Source: DAISJM01 sp036821485
GTDB lineage: Bacteria > Verrucomicrobiota > Kiritimatiellia > CAIQIC01 > JAGNIJ01
Length of the DNA stretch: 64,000 nt
Assembly (NCBI GenBank): GCA_036821485.1
Contig: DAISJM010000001.1
Location: 124,001-188,000, forward strand
Direction: 5' to 3'
In this document: in pieces, positions 1 to 8,800 of the stretch
Layout of the letters: the number at the start of each line of letters is the position of its first letter
How positions within the stretch are numbered: the stretch's first letter is position 1
Position numbers and translations under genes: made by a program
Notes under the pieces: generated by a model
What the model saw: the letters and a program-made list of their open reading frames with translations, nothing else
What the model was told of the DNA's origin: nothing
The model's database searches: none

Positions 1-507
1 GCGACGATGCAGCCGGAGTTCGAGAAGCGCAACTGCAAGCTGCTCGGGCTCTCGATCGACAGCATCTACGCGCACATCGCATGGCTGCGTACGATCAAGG
101 AGAAGATCCAGTACAAGGATATGAAGAACGTCGAGGTCACCTTCCCGGTGATCGAGGACCTGAAGATGGAGGTCTCGAAGGCCTACGGCATGCTCCAGCC
201 CGGCGCGAGCACCACGCAGGCGGTTCGCGCGGTCTTCGTCATCGATCCGAAAGGCGTTGTGCGCGCGATCCTGTATTACCCGCTCTCGAACGGCCGGAAC
301 GTGGACGAGATCATGCGCCTGTTGATCGCGATGCAGACCTCCGACGCCCACGGCATCGCCACGCCGGCCAATTGGCGGCCGGGCGACGACGTGATCGTGC
401 CGCCGCCGGGCTCCTGCGGTGTGGCGAAGGATCGCGTGGAGAAGGCCGACCCGGACGTGAAGTGCCTCGACTGGTTCATGTGCCTGAAGAAGTGCCCGAA
501 GGTGTGA
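1..507 (+). CDS. Peroxiredoxin (Prx6/1-Cys-like), 5'-truncated by window edge
   Basis: Reading frame 1 is open from base 1, so the gene starts upstream; the first in-frame ATG at 7 is internal. The visible 168 codons match the C-terminal two thirds of Prx6/AhpC-type peroxiredoxins: the LGLSIDS stretch, a long insert, VFVIDPKG, then the dimerisation tail with NWRPGDDVIVPPP. The peroxidatic Cys in the PVCTTE-type motif must lie outside the window. The tail holds several Cys (SCG, CLDWFMC, KKC) suitable for a resolving disulfide, as in archaeal-type Prx6 proteins that end in a DWW.C-like motif. Family role: thiol-dependent reduction of H2O2 and organic peroxides in the cytoplasm. The stop codon overlaps the start of the next small gene. 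Confidence 0.93.
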   Translation, partial: ATMQPEFEKRNCKLLGLSIDSIYAHIAWLRTIKEKIQYKDMKNVEVTFPVIEDLKMEVSKAYGMLQPGASTTQAVRAVFVIDPKGVVRAILYYPLSNGRNVDEIMRLLIAMQTSDAHGIATPANWRPGDDVIVPPPGSCGVAKDRVEKADPDVKCLDWFMCLKKCPKV

Positions 508-710
508 TGAAGACTGACGCGCCTGTGCCCGGCGGAGTGGGTGTTCGGCTGCTGGCGTTCGGTTGCGCCATCTGTCCCTTGTGCATCTGCGCGCGCCGCT
601 GGCCGGAGAGTCGTTTCGCGAAGACGATGTTGCGCATCGAGAGGCTGTGCCCAATGTGCCGCGCGTATCGGGCGCTGCACGGAAGGGAAGAGGAATCGCG
701 GGCTACTTGA
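507..710 (+). CDS. Small Cys-rich protein coupled to peroxiredoxin
   Basis: A 67-residue ORF whose ATG shares bases with the peroxiredoxin stop (ATG 507-509 within TGATGA), a typical translational-coupling arrangement. It has two cysteine clusters: CAICPLCIC around residues 20-28 and CPMC around residues 49-52. Basic residues and the phrase RWPESRFAK lie between them. Paired CxxC motifs suggest a metal site (Zn or Fe-S) or a redox-active small protein. I do not recognise a named family. Its 3' end overlaps the convergent methyltransferase gene by 8 bp. The link to the peroxiredoxin, such as electron donor or assembly factor, is inference from the overlap alone. Confidence 0.58.
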   Translation: MKTDAPVPGGVGVRLLAFGCAICPLCICARRWPESRFAKTMLRIERLCPMCRAYRALHGREEESRAT

Positions 711-1422
711 CGGCGACGATCACCTTGAACCACCGGAAGGCCGGCACGGGGTGAATCGTCACGCGTCGGAACCCGGCTTGAAGGCACAAGGCCTTCCACT
801 GCCGGGCGCTGACGCAGTACTCGCCCTGATTCAGGATGTGTTTCCTGCCGTTGTCGTACATCCGGCTGAACGCGGCCACGCCGCTCTCCTTCAGAGCGAG
901 GACAATCTCGGCCTTCAGGAAATCGAGGATCCGCGCCAGGCGTTTCGGATCGGCGTGGTCGCCGGTCGTGTCCACATCCACTTCGCCGATGACCAGCCGG
1001 CCGCCGGGCTTCAGGATCGCGCGGAGGGTCTTCAGCATCGGGAGCTTGTTCTCGACGTGATGCAGCGCGACGGTTGCCGCAGCGATGTCGAACGAGCCGC
1101 GGTCGAAACGCAACGTGGTCGCGTCCTGCCGCAGGCATCGGACACGCGGCTGCAGGTGAAGCTTGTCGACCTTGCCTTGGAAGAGCTTCAGCATATCCAC
1201 GGAACTGTCCACCGCAGTGACGTGGCATTCCGCGCGCTTGAGAAACTTGAGCGAGAGCAAGCCGGTTCCGCATCCCACGTCCAGCACGTGGTCGCCGTCC
1301 TTCACGCCGGAAAGACGGACCGCGAGGTCCAGCATCTGGTGGTGACGCTTCACCTTGCCCAGCGTCGCATCGTATTCATCCGCCCAGTTGCCGAACCATT
1401 TGCGGGTGAGGTGAGTCTTCAT
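703..1422 (-). CDS. Class I SAM-dependent methyltransferase
   Basis: A 239-residue Rossmann-fold methyltransferase. Motif I VLDVGCGTG is at residues 46-54, the acidic end of beta-2 is AVDSS, and the post-I region includes RQDATTL, then FDIAAATVALHHV and LKPGGRLVIGEVD. This is the order of Methyltransf_11/UbiE-like enzymes. The HHV after motif III resembles the ubiquinone/menaquinone and small-molecule methyltransferase groups, but the substrate cannot be read from sequence. The MKTHLTRKWFGNWADEYD start is typical for the family. The gene is monocistronic and convergent with the peroxiredoxin operon. Confidence 0.9.
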   Translation of the reverse strand: MKTHLTRKWFGNWADEYDATLGKVKRHHQMLDLAVRLSGVKDGDHVLDVGCGTGLLSLKFLKRAECHVTAVDSSVDMLKLFQGKVDKLHLQPRVRCLRQDATTLRFDRGSFDIAAATVALHHVENKLPMLKTLRAILKPGGRLVIGEVDVDTTGDHADPKRLARILDFLKAEIVLALKESGVAAFSRMYDNGRKHILNQGEYCVSARQWKALCLQAGFRRVTIHPVPAFRWFKVIVAVK

Positions 1423-1504
1423 GGTGGATGAAGCTTATAGCATCCTGAAGTTGCCGGCAGCAAGGGGAGGGGTACCGGCGCATCGGCCGCTAAAACGCCG
1501 CGGA

Positions 1505-1541
1505 TGAAACTTGAAACTTGAAAGTCGAAACTTGAAACTGG
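1505..1541. repeat. Word-like simple repeat (TTGAAACTTGAAAC type)
   Basis: Consecutive GAAACTT-like words repeat about five times just upstream of tRNA-Val. Related runs, in either orientation, occur at 16404-16640, 17686-17707 and inside a gene at 37521-37549. No coding function is seen. Confidence 0.6.
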
Positions 1542-1554
1542 CCCCGGTCATCTG

Positions 1555-1630
1555 GGGCGGTTAGCTCAATTGGCAGAGCGTCAGCTTTACACGCTGAATG
1601 TCGGGGGTTCGAGTCCCTCACCGCCCACCA
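1555..1630 (+). tRNA. tRNA-Val (anticodon TAC), CCA encoded
   Basis: A 76-nt cloverleaf. The acceptor GGGCGGT (1555-1561) pairs with ACCGCCC (1620-1626), followed by discriminator A and encoded CCA (1628-1630). The D arm is GCTC..GAGC, the anticodon stem TCAGC/GCTGA with loop TTTACAC gives anticodon TAC (reads GTA/GTG Val codons), the variable loop is ATGTC and the T arm carries GGTTCGAGTCC. All stems pair, with one G-T in the T stem. It lies between the methyltransferase promoter region and the 3' end of the GH66 gene. Confidence 0.97.
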
Positions 1631-1707
1631 TTCGAGCCGCCTTGTCGAGCCACCGAACGGCGCCGTCAACCCACCCAGCCCTGCCAAGGGATCAGCCTTC
1701 GGTGATG

Positions 1708-4700
1708 CTATGGCGCCGTGACGCCGATGCGGTAGAACCGCTTCGGATCCGATCCCGGCGAATCCTCGTAACTCGTCGTCGGTCCGTTGGTCGCGCCGCG
1801 CACGGCGGCGCTGATCGGATCGAAGGGCAGGGCAAGGTTCGTCGTTGCGTAGACATGGTAGAGCCGCCCCGACACGCTGCTCCACGTCAGCACCCACGCG
1901 TCGCCAGTGAGGGAGGGCGCCGCGCCGATCACTCTGAAGACCGAGGCGATTTGCTGGGGATTCGTACCGGCGACCAGCTCCTCCCGGTTGCTCATCTTGT
2001 CGCCGTCCGGATCGCCGGCTGAGCCGTTGTCGTCGTCCGCGATGACGGCGTCGGTGTTCATGTTCGTGTGGCCGACGATGCCGTCGTCCCACGGTGAGAG
2101 TTCGTTGGCGACTTCCCAGCCGTCCGGCAATCCGTCGCCGTCGGTGTCGGCCTGGCGCGGGTCGGTTTCCCACCACTGCTCGCCGGAATCGTGGAGATAG
2201 TTGTTGTTCAGGTCGCCTGTGATGCGCCCGTCGCGGTTGCCGTCCTCGAACCCGTCGGCCAATCCGTCGCCGTCCGTGTCGGTCGCCTCGAAGTCGGTCT
2301 CGTGGACATCCTGCGTCTCGTTGCGGTTCACGTCCTCCAGCGCGTCGCGGATCCCGTCGCTGTCCGTATCGGGGTTCAGATTCACAACTCGCGATGCCGA
2401 CAGACTGTAGCCGGAGGTCGCGTAGAACACCTCGATCGTCCGCGTTCCCGTGCTTGAGTCGCTCCACGAGAAACGAATCTCGTTCATGTGGTCGCCGGCG
2501 ACCTCGTCCTGGAAGAAATAGCCCGCCGCGTTCTGCGTCACGCCGTTGACCTTGAAGGTGAAGGCGTTCGTCAGGGCCGGCAGCGTCTCGGTGAACTGGG
2601 CGACCACGGTGTAGGCCTCGTTGGTGAGGATGTCGATGCGCTGGCTGTCGTAGTTCGGCCACGCGATGCGCGCGCTCGCGTCAGCGCCCTGCTGGTTGAG
2701 CAGGATCTGGTAGCTGCGGCCGATGCTGTTGTTGTCGAGGTCGCGGCCCCAGGAATTCGCCGACACGCCGACATCGCCGCCGAGAACATCGATGCCGTCG
2801 TTGTTGCCGTCCGGCGTGTTGTACGTCGCGTCGCTGCCGGCGTCGTTCCCGCTGCTGCGGAACGAGGCGAGAGACAGCGTCACCTTTTGCGGATAGAACA
2901 AGTCGAGGTCGTAACGATTGATGCGGAACTCGATGCAATCGTTGTCGGCGCTGACCGACACCGCCGAATCATGCGCGTTGGGCTCGTACCATCCGCCGCC
3001 GTTGTAGAGCCGGATCTTCGACGTGCCGCCCGCCGTGTAGACCATGATCTGGCGCGTCGCGTACTGGTCGGCGTTCTCCAGCCCGATCGAGCCCGACGGC
3101 GTGGACGAGTCGCCGATCCACGGGAAGCTGCTGCTTCCGACATGCGCATTCCACGCGATGCCGATCGCGGGCAGGGCGGCGTTGGTGATGTTCTGCATTC
3201 GGACGAGGAAGTAGGCATAGGTCTCGTCGCAGGTCACGCGGACCTCGGTGATGTCCTCGTCCTGCGATGCGCCCGCGAACGTCCGGTGGTCGTTCGCCTC
3301 GCCCTTGTAGATCCACTCGCCCTGGTCTACCGTCACCGCGTGGATGTCCGTCGGCGCCGTGCCGGCCCATTCGCCCGGCCAGCCGTCGATCTTGATGTCC
3401 GTGCGCTTGTCGAGGATGACCAGGTCCCAGTACTCCAGCCGCGGCACCGTGAACTCCACGTAGTACCCGCCGCCATCGGTGCCTTCCGTGAAGCTCAGCT
3501 CCTGCGCCCGCCCGAGCCCGTCGTCGGGCGTGGCGACGTACACCTTCTGCACCTTCTTGTCGGCGTAGTACTTCATCGCGACGTTCGTCTGCGCGGGCGG
3601 GCGCGCGCTGCGGTTGCGCCAGACTTCGTCGACGCCGTTGAGGTTCACGAGGTTGAGCGTGTCGAACTCGTCGCGCCAGAGCTTCACGATCGTCCAGATG
3701 GAGCCGGACTGCCCGTTCTTCGAGAGCGTGTGGCTGGAGCTCGAGAGGTTCGCGGCGGCCGTTCCGTCGGACACGTTGCCGAGCGTGTTGAAGAACAGGA
3801 GGTTCTCGTACTTCACGATGAAGTCGTAGTACTCGCGCATCGCGCGCTTGAGGGTGGGGCGCATCGGCGGCCAGTGCATGGGGAAGTAGTGGTTCGAGAG
3901 CATCTCCACGCCTTCGCCCATCTCGATATGATATGCGCCGTTCGCGAACACGCAGGCGTCCATGAGCCGCACGGACGCCTCGCTGAGGTAGTTCGTGTAG
4001 TCGTTGAGGTTCATGTACGCGGCCAGCACGACCTGCTTGTTGCCGCGGTCCTTCGCGCGAAGGATCAGGTCGCGCACATCGTTGTAGCGGTCGTAGCCCC
4101 AGACCTCGGCGTAGTAGACATCGACGGCCGACGGGGCGATCTGGTCGAGGTAGCCCGCGTAGACGTCGTTGTGGACGACGCGGGCGTCCGGATGGGCGGT
4201 CCGGATCGCATCGCGGCAGCCCGCGATGAACGCGGGGAACGCGTCGCCTTCCCAGATCCCATCGTTGGAGTTGTACTTGTAGGTCCACGACCCGCCCAGG
4301 TTGTCGAGGTGGATGCCCTCGAAGCCCATCTTGAGGATCGCGTCCTTGTACTGGTTGTAGATCCACGCCTTCCAATCCGGGTGGGTGCAGTCCATGACCC
4401 AGATCGTGTGGTCGCCCAGCGGGTGCTGGCGGATATCGACCGGCGAGGTCGACCACGGCCTGTTGTAGGCGGCCCACGACGGGTGCAGCGGCGCCGAGCC
4501 GGAGCCACTGTCGCCGTAGAGGAGGTCGTAGGCCATCGTGAACATGTTCCGGCTCTTGGCGGCAGCGATCTTGTTGGAGACGGTCACGAGCGACTGCACC
4601 CGGCCGTCGATCTGAACGAACACGTTTTGCAGGCTGCCGTCGTTGCCGTAGGGGAGGAGCCGGTCGTGCTCCCACATCCAGTCGTAGAACTGCACGGCGT

Positions 4701-6834
4701 TGATGTGATACTTGCTCAGCTCCTTGGCCTTCGCCGCCGAATCGCCGGACTGCTCGCCCTCGTAGAAGTCGGAGAAGAAGCCGTAGCGCGGGAACTGGGT
4801 CCAGTCGGTGCTGACGTCGATGGCCGTCGACCGCCGGTCGTTGGTCGAGCCGCCGACGATGAAGTCGGCATCCACCGCGTAGCCCCGGAAGTCGTCGTTC
4901 CGCGTCGCCCACGACAGGTCCACCGCGAGCCCCGCGCCCGCGCCGACCGTCACGTTCGAGTCGATGACGGTGATCTCGCCGAACAGGTGCGAGATCCGCA
5001 GCCGCAAGGTTCCGCTCACCGGCGAGCCCGACGAGTTGAACAGCTCCGCGGAGATCACCGCCGTGTCGCCGGGGTTGTACCGCGCCTTGTCGGTGTAGAG
5101 GTCGGTCAGGATCGAGTTCACGCGGAGATAGAAATCCTCGCCCCCGTTGCTGTCCCAGATCGATGTGCCGTAGGAGTCGATCGCCTCGATGGCGAAACGC
5201 ACCGTGTCGCCGGCGGAGAAGCTTCCGATGCTCGCGTGCCAGAGTGTCCGTCCGTTCGCGACCCCGTTCGAGGTCATGTTCGCCGTCAGCCAGCTCACGC
5301 CGTCCGTCGTGTACACCACGCGCACATTCGTCGCCGCGCCGTCCGGCTCCGTCTCGGTGTTGATCCAGACATCCTCGCCCGCGTCGATGCTTCCGTAGTC
5401 CGGCCAATGGTAGGAGTTCTTGATCGCGGTCAGATGGCGCGGCGAGTTGACGATCGCCTTGTAGTTCGCGCCGCCTGCGGTATCCCAGACGACCTCAGGT
5501 CCGGTGAACGTCACCTCGACGGCGAACTCGTTCGTTGTGCCGGCCGGGAACGTGCCGAGGTTGACGTGCCACAACGCGTTGTTGCCGTTCGTGCCGTTGG
5601 AGGTCATCGGCGTCGAAGTCCACGCCGCGCCGCCGTTCGTGCTCCAGACCACGCGCGCGGAGACCGAGTTGGAGGCCGGGCGCGATTCCGCGTTGATCCA
5701 CAGGTCGTCCTCGGGATCGATGTCGCCCAGGGCGGGGTAGGTGGTCGTGTTGCCGACCCAGCGCGACGTGGAGACGCTGTTCACGACGGCGAGGTAGTTG
5801 GTGCCGCCGGCGGTATCCCACGTCTCGCCGCCGTAGCCGAAGTTCACCGCGGCCGCGTACCGGATCTGATCGCCCGCCGAGAACGGGCCGATGCCGCCGC
5901 GCCAGACGTCGTTCGAGCCGGAGCCCGCGTACCACGGCAGGTTTGCATCCTGCCAGGCGCCGCCGTTGACGCTGTACGCGACCTTGGCCGCGACCGCCTT
6001 CGTCTGCGGGCGCGACTCCGTGAAGACGTACAGCGTGTCGCCGGGGTCGATGTCGCCGTTCAGCGGGCTGTGGCGCGTGTTGCCGACCGACTGGCCGTCA
6101 TGGACCTTGTTGACGATGACGGGGTAGTTCGCGCCGTTGCGGGTGTCCCATTCCTTGTCGTTGGGGCCGAAGGTCACCTCCACGGCGTAGAAGTTCGTCG
6201 TGCCCGCCCAGAAGCTGCCGATCGACCCCTGCCACAGATCGTTCGCGCCCACGGTGCCGTTCCTGGCCATGTCGACGGAGGTCCAGTTGTAGCCGTCCGA
6301 GGTGTAGACGACGCGCGCGGCGGTTGCCGTGCCGATGGGGAAGGTCTCGATGGAGACCGTGACGTTCTCGCCCTGGTCGACTTGCTGGTCGGGCGGATCG
6401 TGATGCGTGTTCCCGAACCAGCGCGAGCCGGCCCCGCCGTTGACGTGCGCGAAGTAGTCCGCGCCGCCGTTGTTGTCCCACTGTGACCCGCCGCCGACGG
6501 CGAAGACTTCGACGGCGTAGCGGATGGTCGTACCTGCGGCGAACTTCCCGAGGTTGACGTGCCACCAATCGTGGACGCCGAGGAGTCCGTTGTAGCTCAT
6601 GTTGGTCGACGTCCAGTTCACGCCGCCGTCGGTGCTGTACACGCAATGGGCGCCCGACGCGCCGCCGGTGGGCGAGGACTCCACGTTGATCCAGACGTCG
6701 TCCGTCGCTTCGATCAGACCCTCCTGCGGGGCCGCCGTGACGTGGCCGATCCAGTCGAGCGCGGCGAGGACGTTGAGCGATGCGGCGAGAAGCGTCGCGG
6801 CTGCAAAGGGCAAGACCCGTGTCGGAGTGATCAT
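1708..6834 (-). CDS. Secreted GH66 (dextranase/CITase family) enzyme with five N-terminal CBM-like repeats
   Basis: I start at 6834, where a clean signal peptide begins (MITPTRVLPFAAATLLAASL); the frame is open further upstream. The protein has about 1708 residues. From residue 28 to about 560 there are five tandem modules of about 105 residues, each with VVYSTDG.W, LWH..LG.F.AGTT and WDTAGG.NY signatures resembling starch-binding CBM25/53 modules. Residues about 570-1110 form the GH66 catalytic domain: YGFFSDF, INAVQFYDW, IHLDNLGG with likely nucleophile D844, and YYAEVWG with likely acid/base E910. GH66 members cleave alpha-1,6-glucan or make cycloisomaltooligosaccharides. A CBM9/DOMON-like domain (DIKIDGWPGEWAG), TSP3-like DTDGDGL repeats and a C-terminal beta module ending RFYRIGV follow. 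A palindromic operator lies just upstream, and the regulator and transporter genes are next door. Confidence 0.92.
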   Translation of the reverse strand: MITPTRVLPFAAATLLAASLNVLAALDWIGHVTAAPQEGLIEATDDVWINVESSPTGGASGAHCVYSTDGGVNWTSTNMSYNGLLGVHDWWHVNLGKFAAGTTIRYAVEVFAVGGGSQWDNNGGADYFAHVNGGAGSRWFGNTHHDPPDQQVDQGENVTVSIETFPIGTATAARVVYTSDGYNWTSVDMARNGTVGANDLWQGSIGSFWAGTTNFYAVEVTFGPNDKEWDTRNGANYPVIVNKVHDGQSVGNTRHSPLNGDIDPGDTLYVFTESRPQTKAVAAKVAYSVNGGAWQDANLPWYAGSGSNDVWRGGIGPFSAGDQIRYAAAVNFGYGGETWDTAGGTNYLAVVNSVSTSRWVGNTTTYPALGDIDPEDDLWINAESRPASNSVSARVVWSTNGGAAWTSTPMTSNGTNGNNALWHVNLGTFPAGTTNEFAVEVTFTGPEVVWDTAGGANYKAIVNSPRHLTAIKNSYHWPDYGSIDAGEDVWINTETEPDGAATNVRVVYTTDGVSWLTANMTSNGVANGRTLWHASIGSFSAGDTVRFAIEAIDSYGTSIWDSNGGEDFYLRVNSILTDLYTDKARYNPGDTAVISAELFNSSGSPVSGTLRLRISHLFGEITVIDSNVTVGAGAGLAVDLSWATRNDDFRGYAVDADFIVGGSTNDRRSTAIDVSTDWTQFPRYGFFSDFYEGEQSGDSAAKAKELSKYHINAVQFYDWMWEHDRLLPYGNDGSLQNVFVQIDGRVQSLVTVSNKIAAAKSRNMFTMAYDLLYGDSGSGSAPLHPSWAAYNRPWSTSPVDIRQHPLGDHTIWVMDCTHPDWKAWIYNQYKDAILKMGFEGIHLDNLGGSWTYKYNSNDGIWEGDAFPAFIAGCRDAIRTAHPDARVVHNDVYAGYLDQIAPSAVDVYYAEVWGYDRYNDVRDLILRAKDRGNKQVVLAAYMNLNDYTNYLSEASVRLMDACVFANGAYHIEMGEGVEMLSNHYFPMHWPPMRPTLKRAMREYYDFIVKYENLLFFNTLGNVSDGTAAANLSSSSHTLSKNGQSGSIWTIVKLWRDEFDTLNLVNLNGVDEVWRNRSARPPAQTNVAMKYYADKKVQKVYVATPDDGLGRAQELSFTEGTDGGGYYVEFTVPRLEYWDLVILDKRTDIKIDGWPGEWAGTAPTDIHAVTVDQGEWIYKGEANDHRTFAGASQDEDITEVRVTCDETYAYFLVRMQNITNAALPAIGIAWNAHVGSSSFPWIGDSSTPSGSIGLENADQYATRQIMVYTAGGTSKIRLYNGGGWYEPNAHDSAVSVSADNDCIEFRINRYDLDLFYPQKVTLSLASFRSSGNDAGSDATYNTPDGNNDGIDVLGGDVGVSANSWGRDLDNNSIGRSYQILLNQQGADASARIAWPNYDSQRIDILTNEAYTVVAQFTETLPALTNAFTFKVNGVTQNAAGYFFQDEVAGDHMNEIRFSWSDSSTGTRTIEVFYATSGYSLSASRVVNLNPDTDSDGIRDALEDVNRNETQDVHETDFEATDTDGDGLADGFEDGNRDGRITGDLNNNYLHDSGEQWWETDPRQADTDGDGLPDGWEVANELSPWDDGIVGHTNMNTDAVIADDDNGSAGDPDGDKMSNREELVAGTNPQQIASVFRVIGAAPSLTGDAWVLTWSSVSGRLYHVYATTNLALPFDPISAAVRGATNGPTTSYEDSPGSDPKRFYRIGVTAP

Positions 6835-6847
6835 TCCGCACATCCAG

Positions 6848-6861
6848 CTAAAACGATTTAG
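6848..6861 (-). promoter_or_regulatory. Putative LacI-family operator at GH66 promoter
   Basis: CTAAAACGATTTAG, a 14-bp imperfect palindrome with the central CG typical of LacI/GalR-family operators, ends 13 bp before the GH66 start. A matching site, CTAAAAGGTTTTAG, precedes the GH31 lipoprotein gene at 13237-13250. The AT-rich run upstream on the minus strand (bases 6862-6900) could hold the -10 and -35 boxes, though no strong pair is obvious. Binding would block transcription start. The LacI gene at 7766-8794 is the obvious candidate regulator (inference). Confidence 0.62.
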
Positions 6862-7354
6862 ATATACTATACAGATACCTGCCGCAAGCCCTTTTGTTAA
6901 GAAAGAATACCGCAGGGGCACGCCGTGGCTCCACGAGGGCGGGATGGGGGGTAAAGTTGGTTCGCCGAATTCCGGGGTGCTGCGAGAGAGAGGGATTGCG
7001 TCCGCGGCCGAGACGCGTGGCGGCTGAGGCCGCGAGGATCACGCGCGATCCCGGCCCGTCTTCTTCGTTGTCGCCAGCGGCGCGGACATCAGTCCAGCGC
7101 CGCCGGCGACGCCTTGAATACGGACCGGTCTGGCGCGTTCCCTCGCTTGGGCTCGCTACGCTCGCCCGACCTCAGCCGCCCCGCGGTATCCGACTCGCGG
7201 CTCGGAGGACCTCGCCGCGAGTGAGAATCCCCGACGGCTGTGATCGTGAGAATCTGGAGTGCGGCGGCTCGACGCCGCTCTTCCGAGCGCCCAACGTCGG
7301 AGGGATCGAGTACGAGCACGAAAGGGTAGAGCCGGGGGTACATTGGCTACGACA

Positions 7355-7382
7355 GGTAGGGCGCGCACTCCGTTGCGCGCCG
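7355..7382. repeat. GGTAGGGCG-type palindromic element, single copy
   Basis: The sequence starts GGTAGGGCGCGCACTCCG and forms a GGCGCGCA/TGCGCGCC stem around a short loop. It closely matches the left half of the composite element at 53096-53158, so both belong to one dispersed REP-like family. Confidence 0.6.
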
Positions 7383-7515
7383 CTATGGCGGGCTGAGGGT
7401 CAAATACACGAAGCACACGAAAAAGGGATTTCGTGTCTCTCGTCTATTTCGTGGTGACCTCTTCTTCTGAGAATCGGCGAACCAACTTTACGAAATCATC
7501 GCCTGCGGCCGCTTT

Positions 7516-7543
7516 GTAGACGCGATTTCGAAATCGCGTCTAC
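7516..7543. repeat. 28-bp perfect palindrome, AGACGCG family
   Basis: GTAGACGCGATTTC followed directly by its exact reverse complement. The same core (AGACGCGATCT or a close variant) forms hairpins inside the permease gene at 9899-9922 and 10436-10486. This intergenic copy shows the element also occurs outside genes. Confidence 0.8.
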
Positions 7544-7765
7544 GCAAACGCAAGGCGTCCCCGGACAAGTCGCGCGACGGAGGACGGACTCTGCACTCCA
7601 GTCTTCTCCGTGCCTCCGTGGTTCGTCTTGTGTTTCTTGTGCCTTTTCGTGGCCAATCCGAATTCGGCGAACCGACCTTACCGGCGATAGTCGGCGTCGC
7701 GGGGGGAGCGCCGGGTCGGTGACCCGGCCTACAGAAGGGCGCATCGTAGATGCGCCCCAACAACG

Positions 7766-8794
7766 TCAGCGCGACGCGGTGGTGCCGCGCACGATGAGTT
7801 GGCCGCCGGAGACCAGCTTGTGGATCGGGGCGGAGCCGGGTTTCTTGAGAAGTTGGATCATGATCTTCGCGGCCTGGAGGCCTTCTTCGCGGACGGGGGC
7901 GGAAACCGTTGTGAGGTTGTAGCCGCGCGGGCCGGCCATCTTCGAGTCGCCCAACGTTGCGACGGCGACGTCGTCGGGTACGCGGATGCCGAGGCGCTCC
8001 AGGATGTCCATGGCATCGAGCGCGGTGTCATCGTAGAGGGCGAACAGGGCGTCGGGTCGTTCGCGGGAGGACTTGAACAGGTTCGTGATCCGCTGCTCGA
8101 CGGATTCATGCGGCTTGCCGAGCGAGAACAAGGGCTCGCCCGCGGGCAGGCCGTTCTTCTCCAGCGTCATCCGCACCGCGTCATTGCGCGCGCGGGCGAT
8201 CAGGCGGCGGTCGTTGAATCCGAGATAGGCGATCCGCTTGCGCCCGATGTCGGCCAGGTGCTGGACCGCGAGGGCGACTTCTTTCGGATCCCACGCCGCG
8301 TAGCTGACCGCGGGGAGCTCCTCCAGCGTGTCGCCGAAGAACACGAGCGGCACGCCGTTGTCGATCGCGCGCCGATACGAGGCGACGCTGTCGGCCAGCG
8401 GGTTGCAGATGATGCCCTCGGCCCGCCGCTCGATCAGGAGATCGATCTCGCGCGACTCCTGCTCGGGGCTGTCGCGATGGTTCACGATGAACGGCACGAG
8501 CCCGGCTTTCCCGAAGACGTCGTACATGCCGTCCATGATGTTGTGCGCCCAGTCGTTTCGCAGGTGGGGGAAGATCACGCCCACGACGCCGGACTTCTGG
8601 TTGCGCAGGCTGCGCGCGAGGGCGTTGGGCACGTAGTTGAGCTTCTTCGCCGCGTCGCGGACCTTTTTCACGGTCGCGTCGGCGATGCCGTACTGCTCCT
8701 CGAGGCCGTTGAGCACGAAGGAGACGGTGGTGACCGACAGGCCGAGGTGCTTGGCGATCGTCGAGACGGTGATTCGTTTCTGTCCGCGTGTCAT
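7766..8794 (-). CDS. LacI/GalR-family transcriptional regulator
   Basis: 342 residues. The N-terminal helix-turn-helix (ITVSTIAKHLGLSVTTVSFV, residues 8-27) is followed by the hinge-helix segment NYVPNALARSL and a periplasmic-binding-protein-like effector domain (GVVGVIFPHL, then DALFALYDDTALDAMDILE and PDDVAVATLGD). The regulator is last in a minus-strand operon: the upstream permease gene ends 6 bp before it. The adjacent alpha-glucan enzymes and transporter suggest it senses an oligosaccharide and represses through CTAAAA.G.TTTTAG-like sites at 6848 and 13237. That link is inferred from location and from the family's operator style. Confidence 0.95.
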   Translation of the reverse strand: MTRGQKRITVSTIAKHLGLSVTTVSFVLNGLEEQYGIADATVKKVRDAAKKLNYVPNALARSLRNQKSGVVGVIFPHLRNDWAHNIMDGMYDVFGKAGLVPFIVNHRDSPEQESREIDLLIERRAEGIICNPLADSVASYRRAIDNGVPLVFFGDTLEELPAVSYAAWDPKEVALAVQHLADIGRKRIAYLGFNDRRLIARARNDAVRMTLEKNGLPAGEPLFSLGKPHESVEQRITNLFKSSRERPDALFALYDDTALDAMDILERLGIRVPDDVAVATLGDSKMAGPRGYNLTTVSAPVREEGLQAAKIMIQLLKKPGSAPIHKLVSGGQLIVRGTTASR

Positions 8795-8800
8795 GGCGTC

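Larger units (their letters stand above)
6951..7681. repeat. Three copies of a 21-25 bp repeat, one inverted relative to two
   Basis: Copy 1 at 6951-6975 reads GTAAAGTTGGTTCGCCGAAT. Its reverse complement recurs at 7471-7491 (one base shorter) and at 7660-7681 (two substitutions). The copies frame the repeat island between the GH66 and LacI genes. Copies 1 and 2 are opposed and enclose about 500 bp. No transposase is nearby. Confidence 0.75.
6862..7765. other. Gene-free repeat island between GH66 and lacI-type gene
   Basis: About 900 bp with no convincing gene on either strand. It holds three copies of a GTAAAGTTGG..CGAATTC word (one direct, two inverted), a GGTAGGGCG palindrome, a 28-bp perfect palindrome, a CTCGCGGC..GCCGCGAG hairpin near 7194-7221, and word-like runs such as TTCGTGTCTCTCGTC and TTGTGTTTCTTGTGCC. 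Short frames here have no ribosome-binding site or family resemblance. Confidence 0.6.

Noticed and set aside
1555..1630. tRNA-Val as integration site of a mobile element
   Set aside because: No partial tRNA duplicate, integrase or attachment repeat is seen in the window.
2488..6486. Open frame of over 1300 codons on the plus strand opposite the GH66 gene
   Set aside because: Composition (Val/Arg/Ala/Asp/His rich, no domains) is what the complement of a G+C-rich gene gives; the GH66 frame has clear domains.
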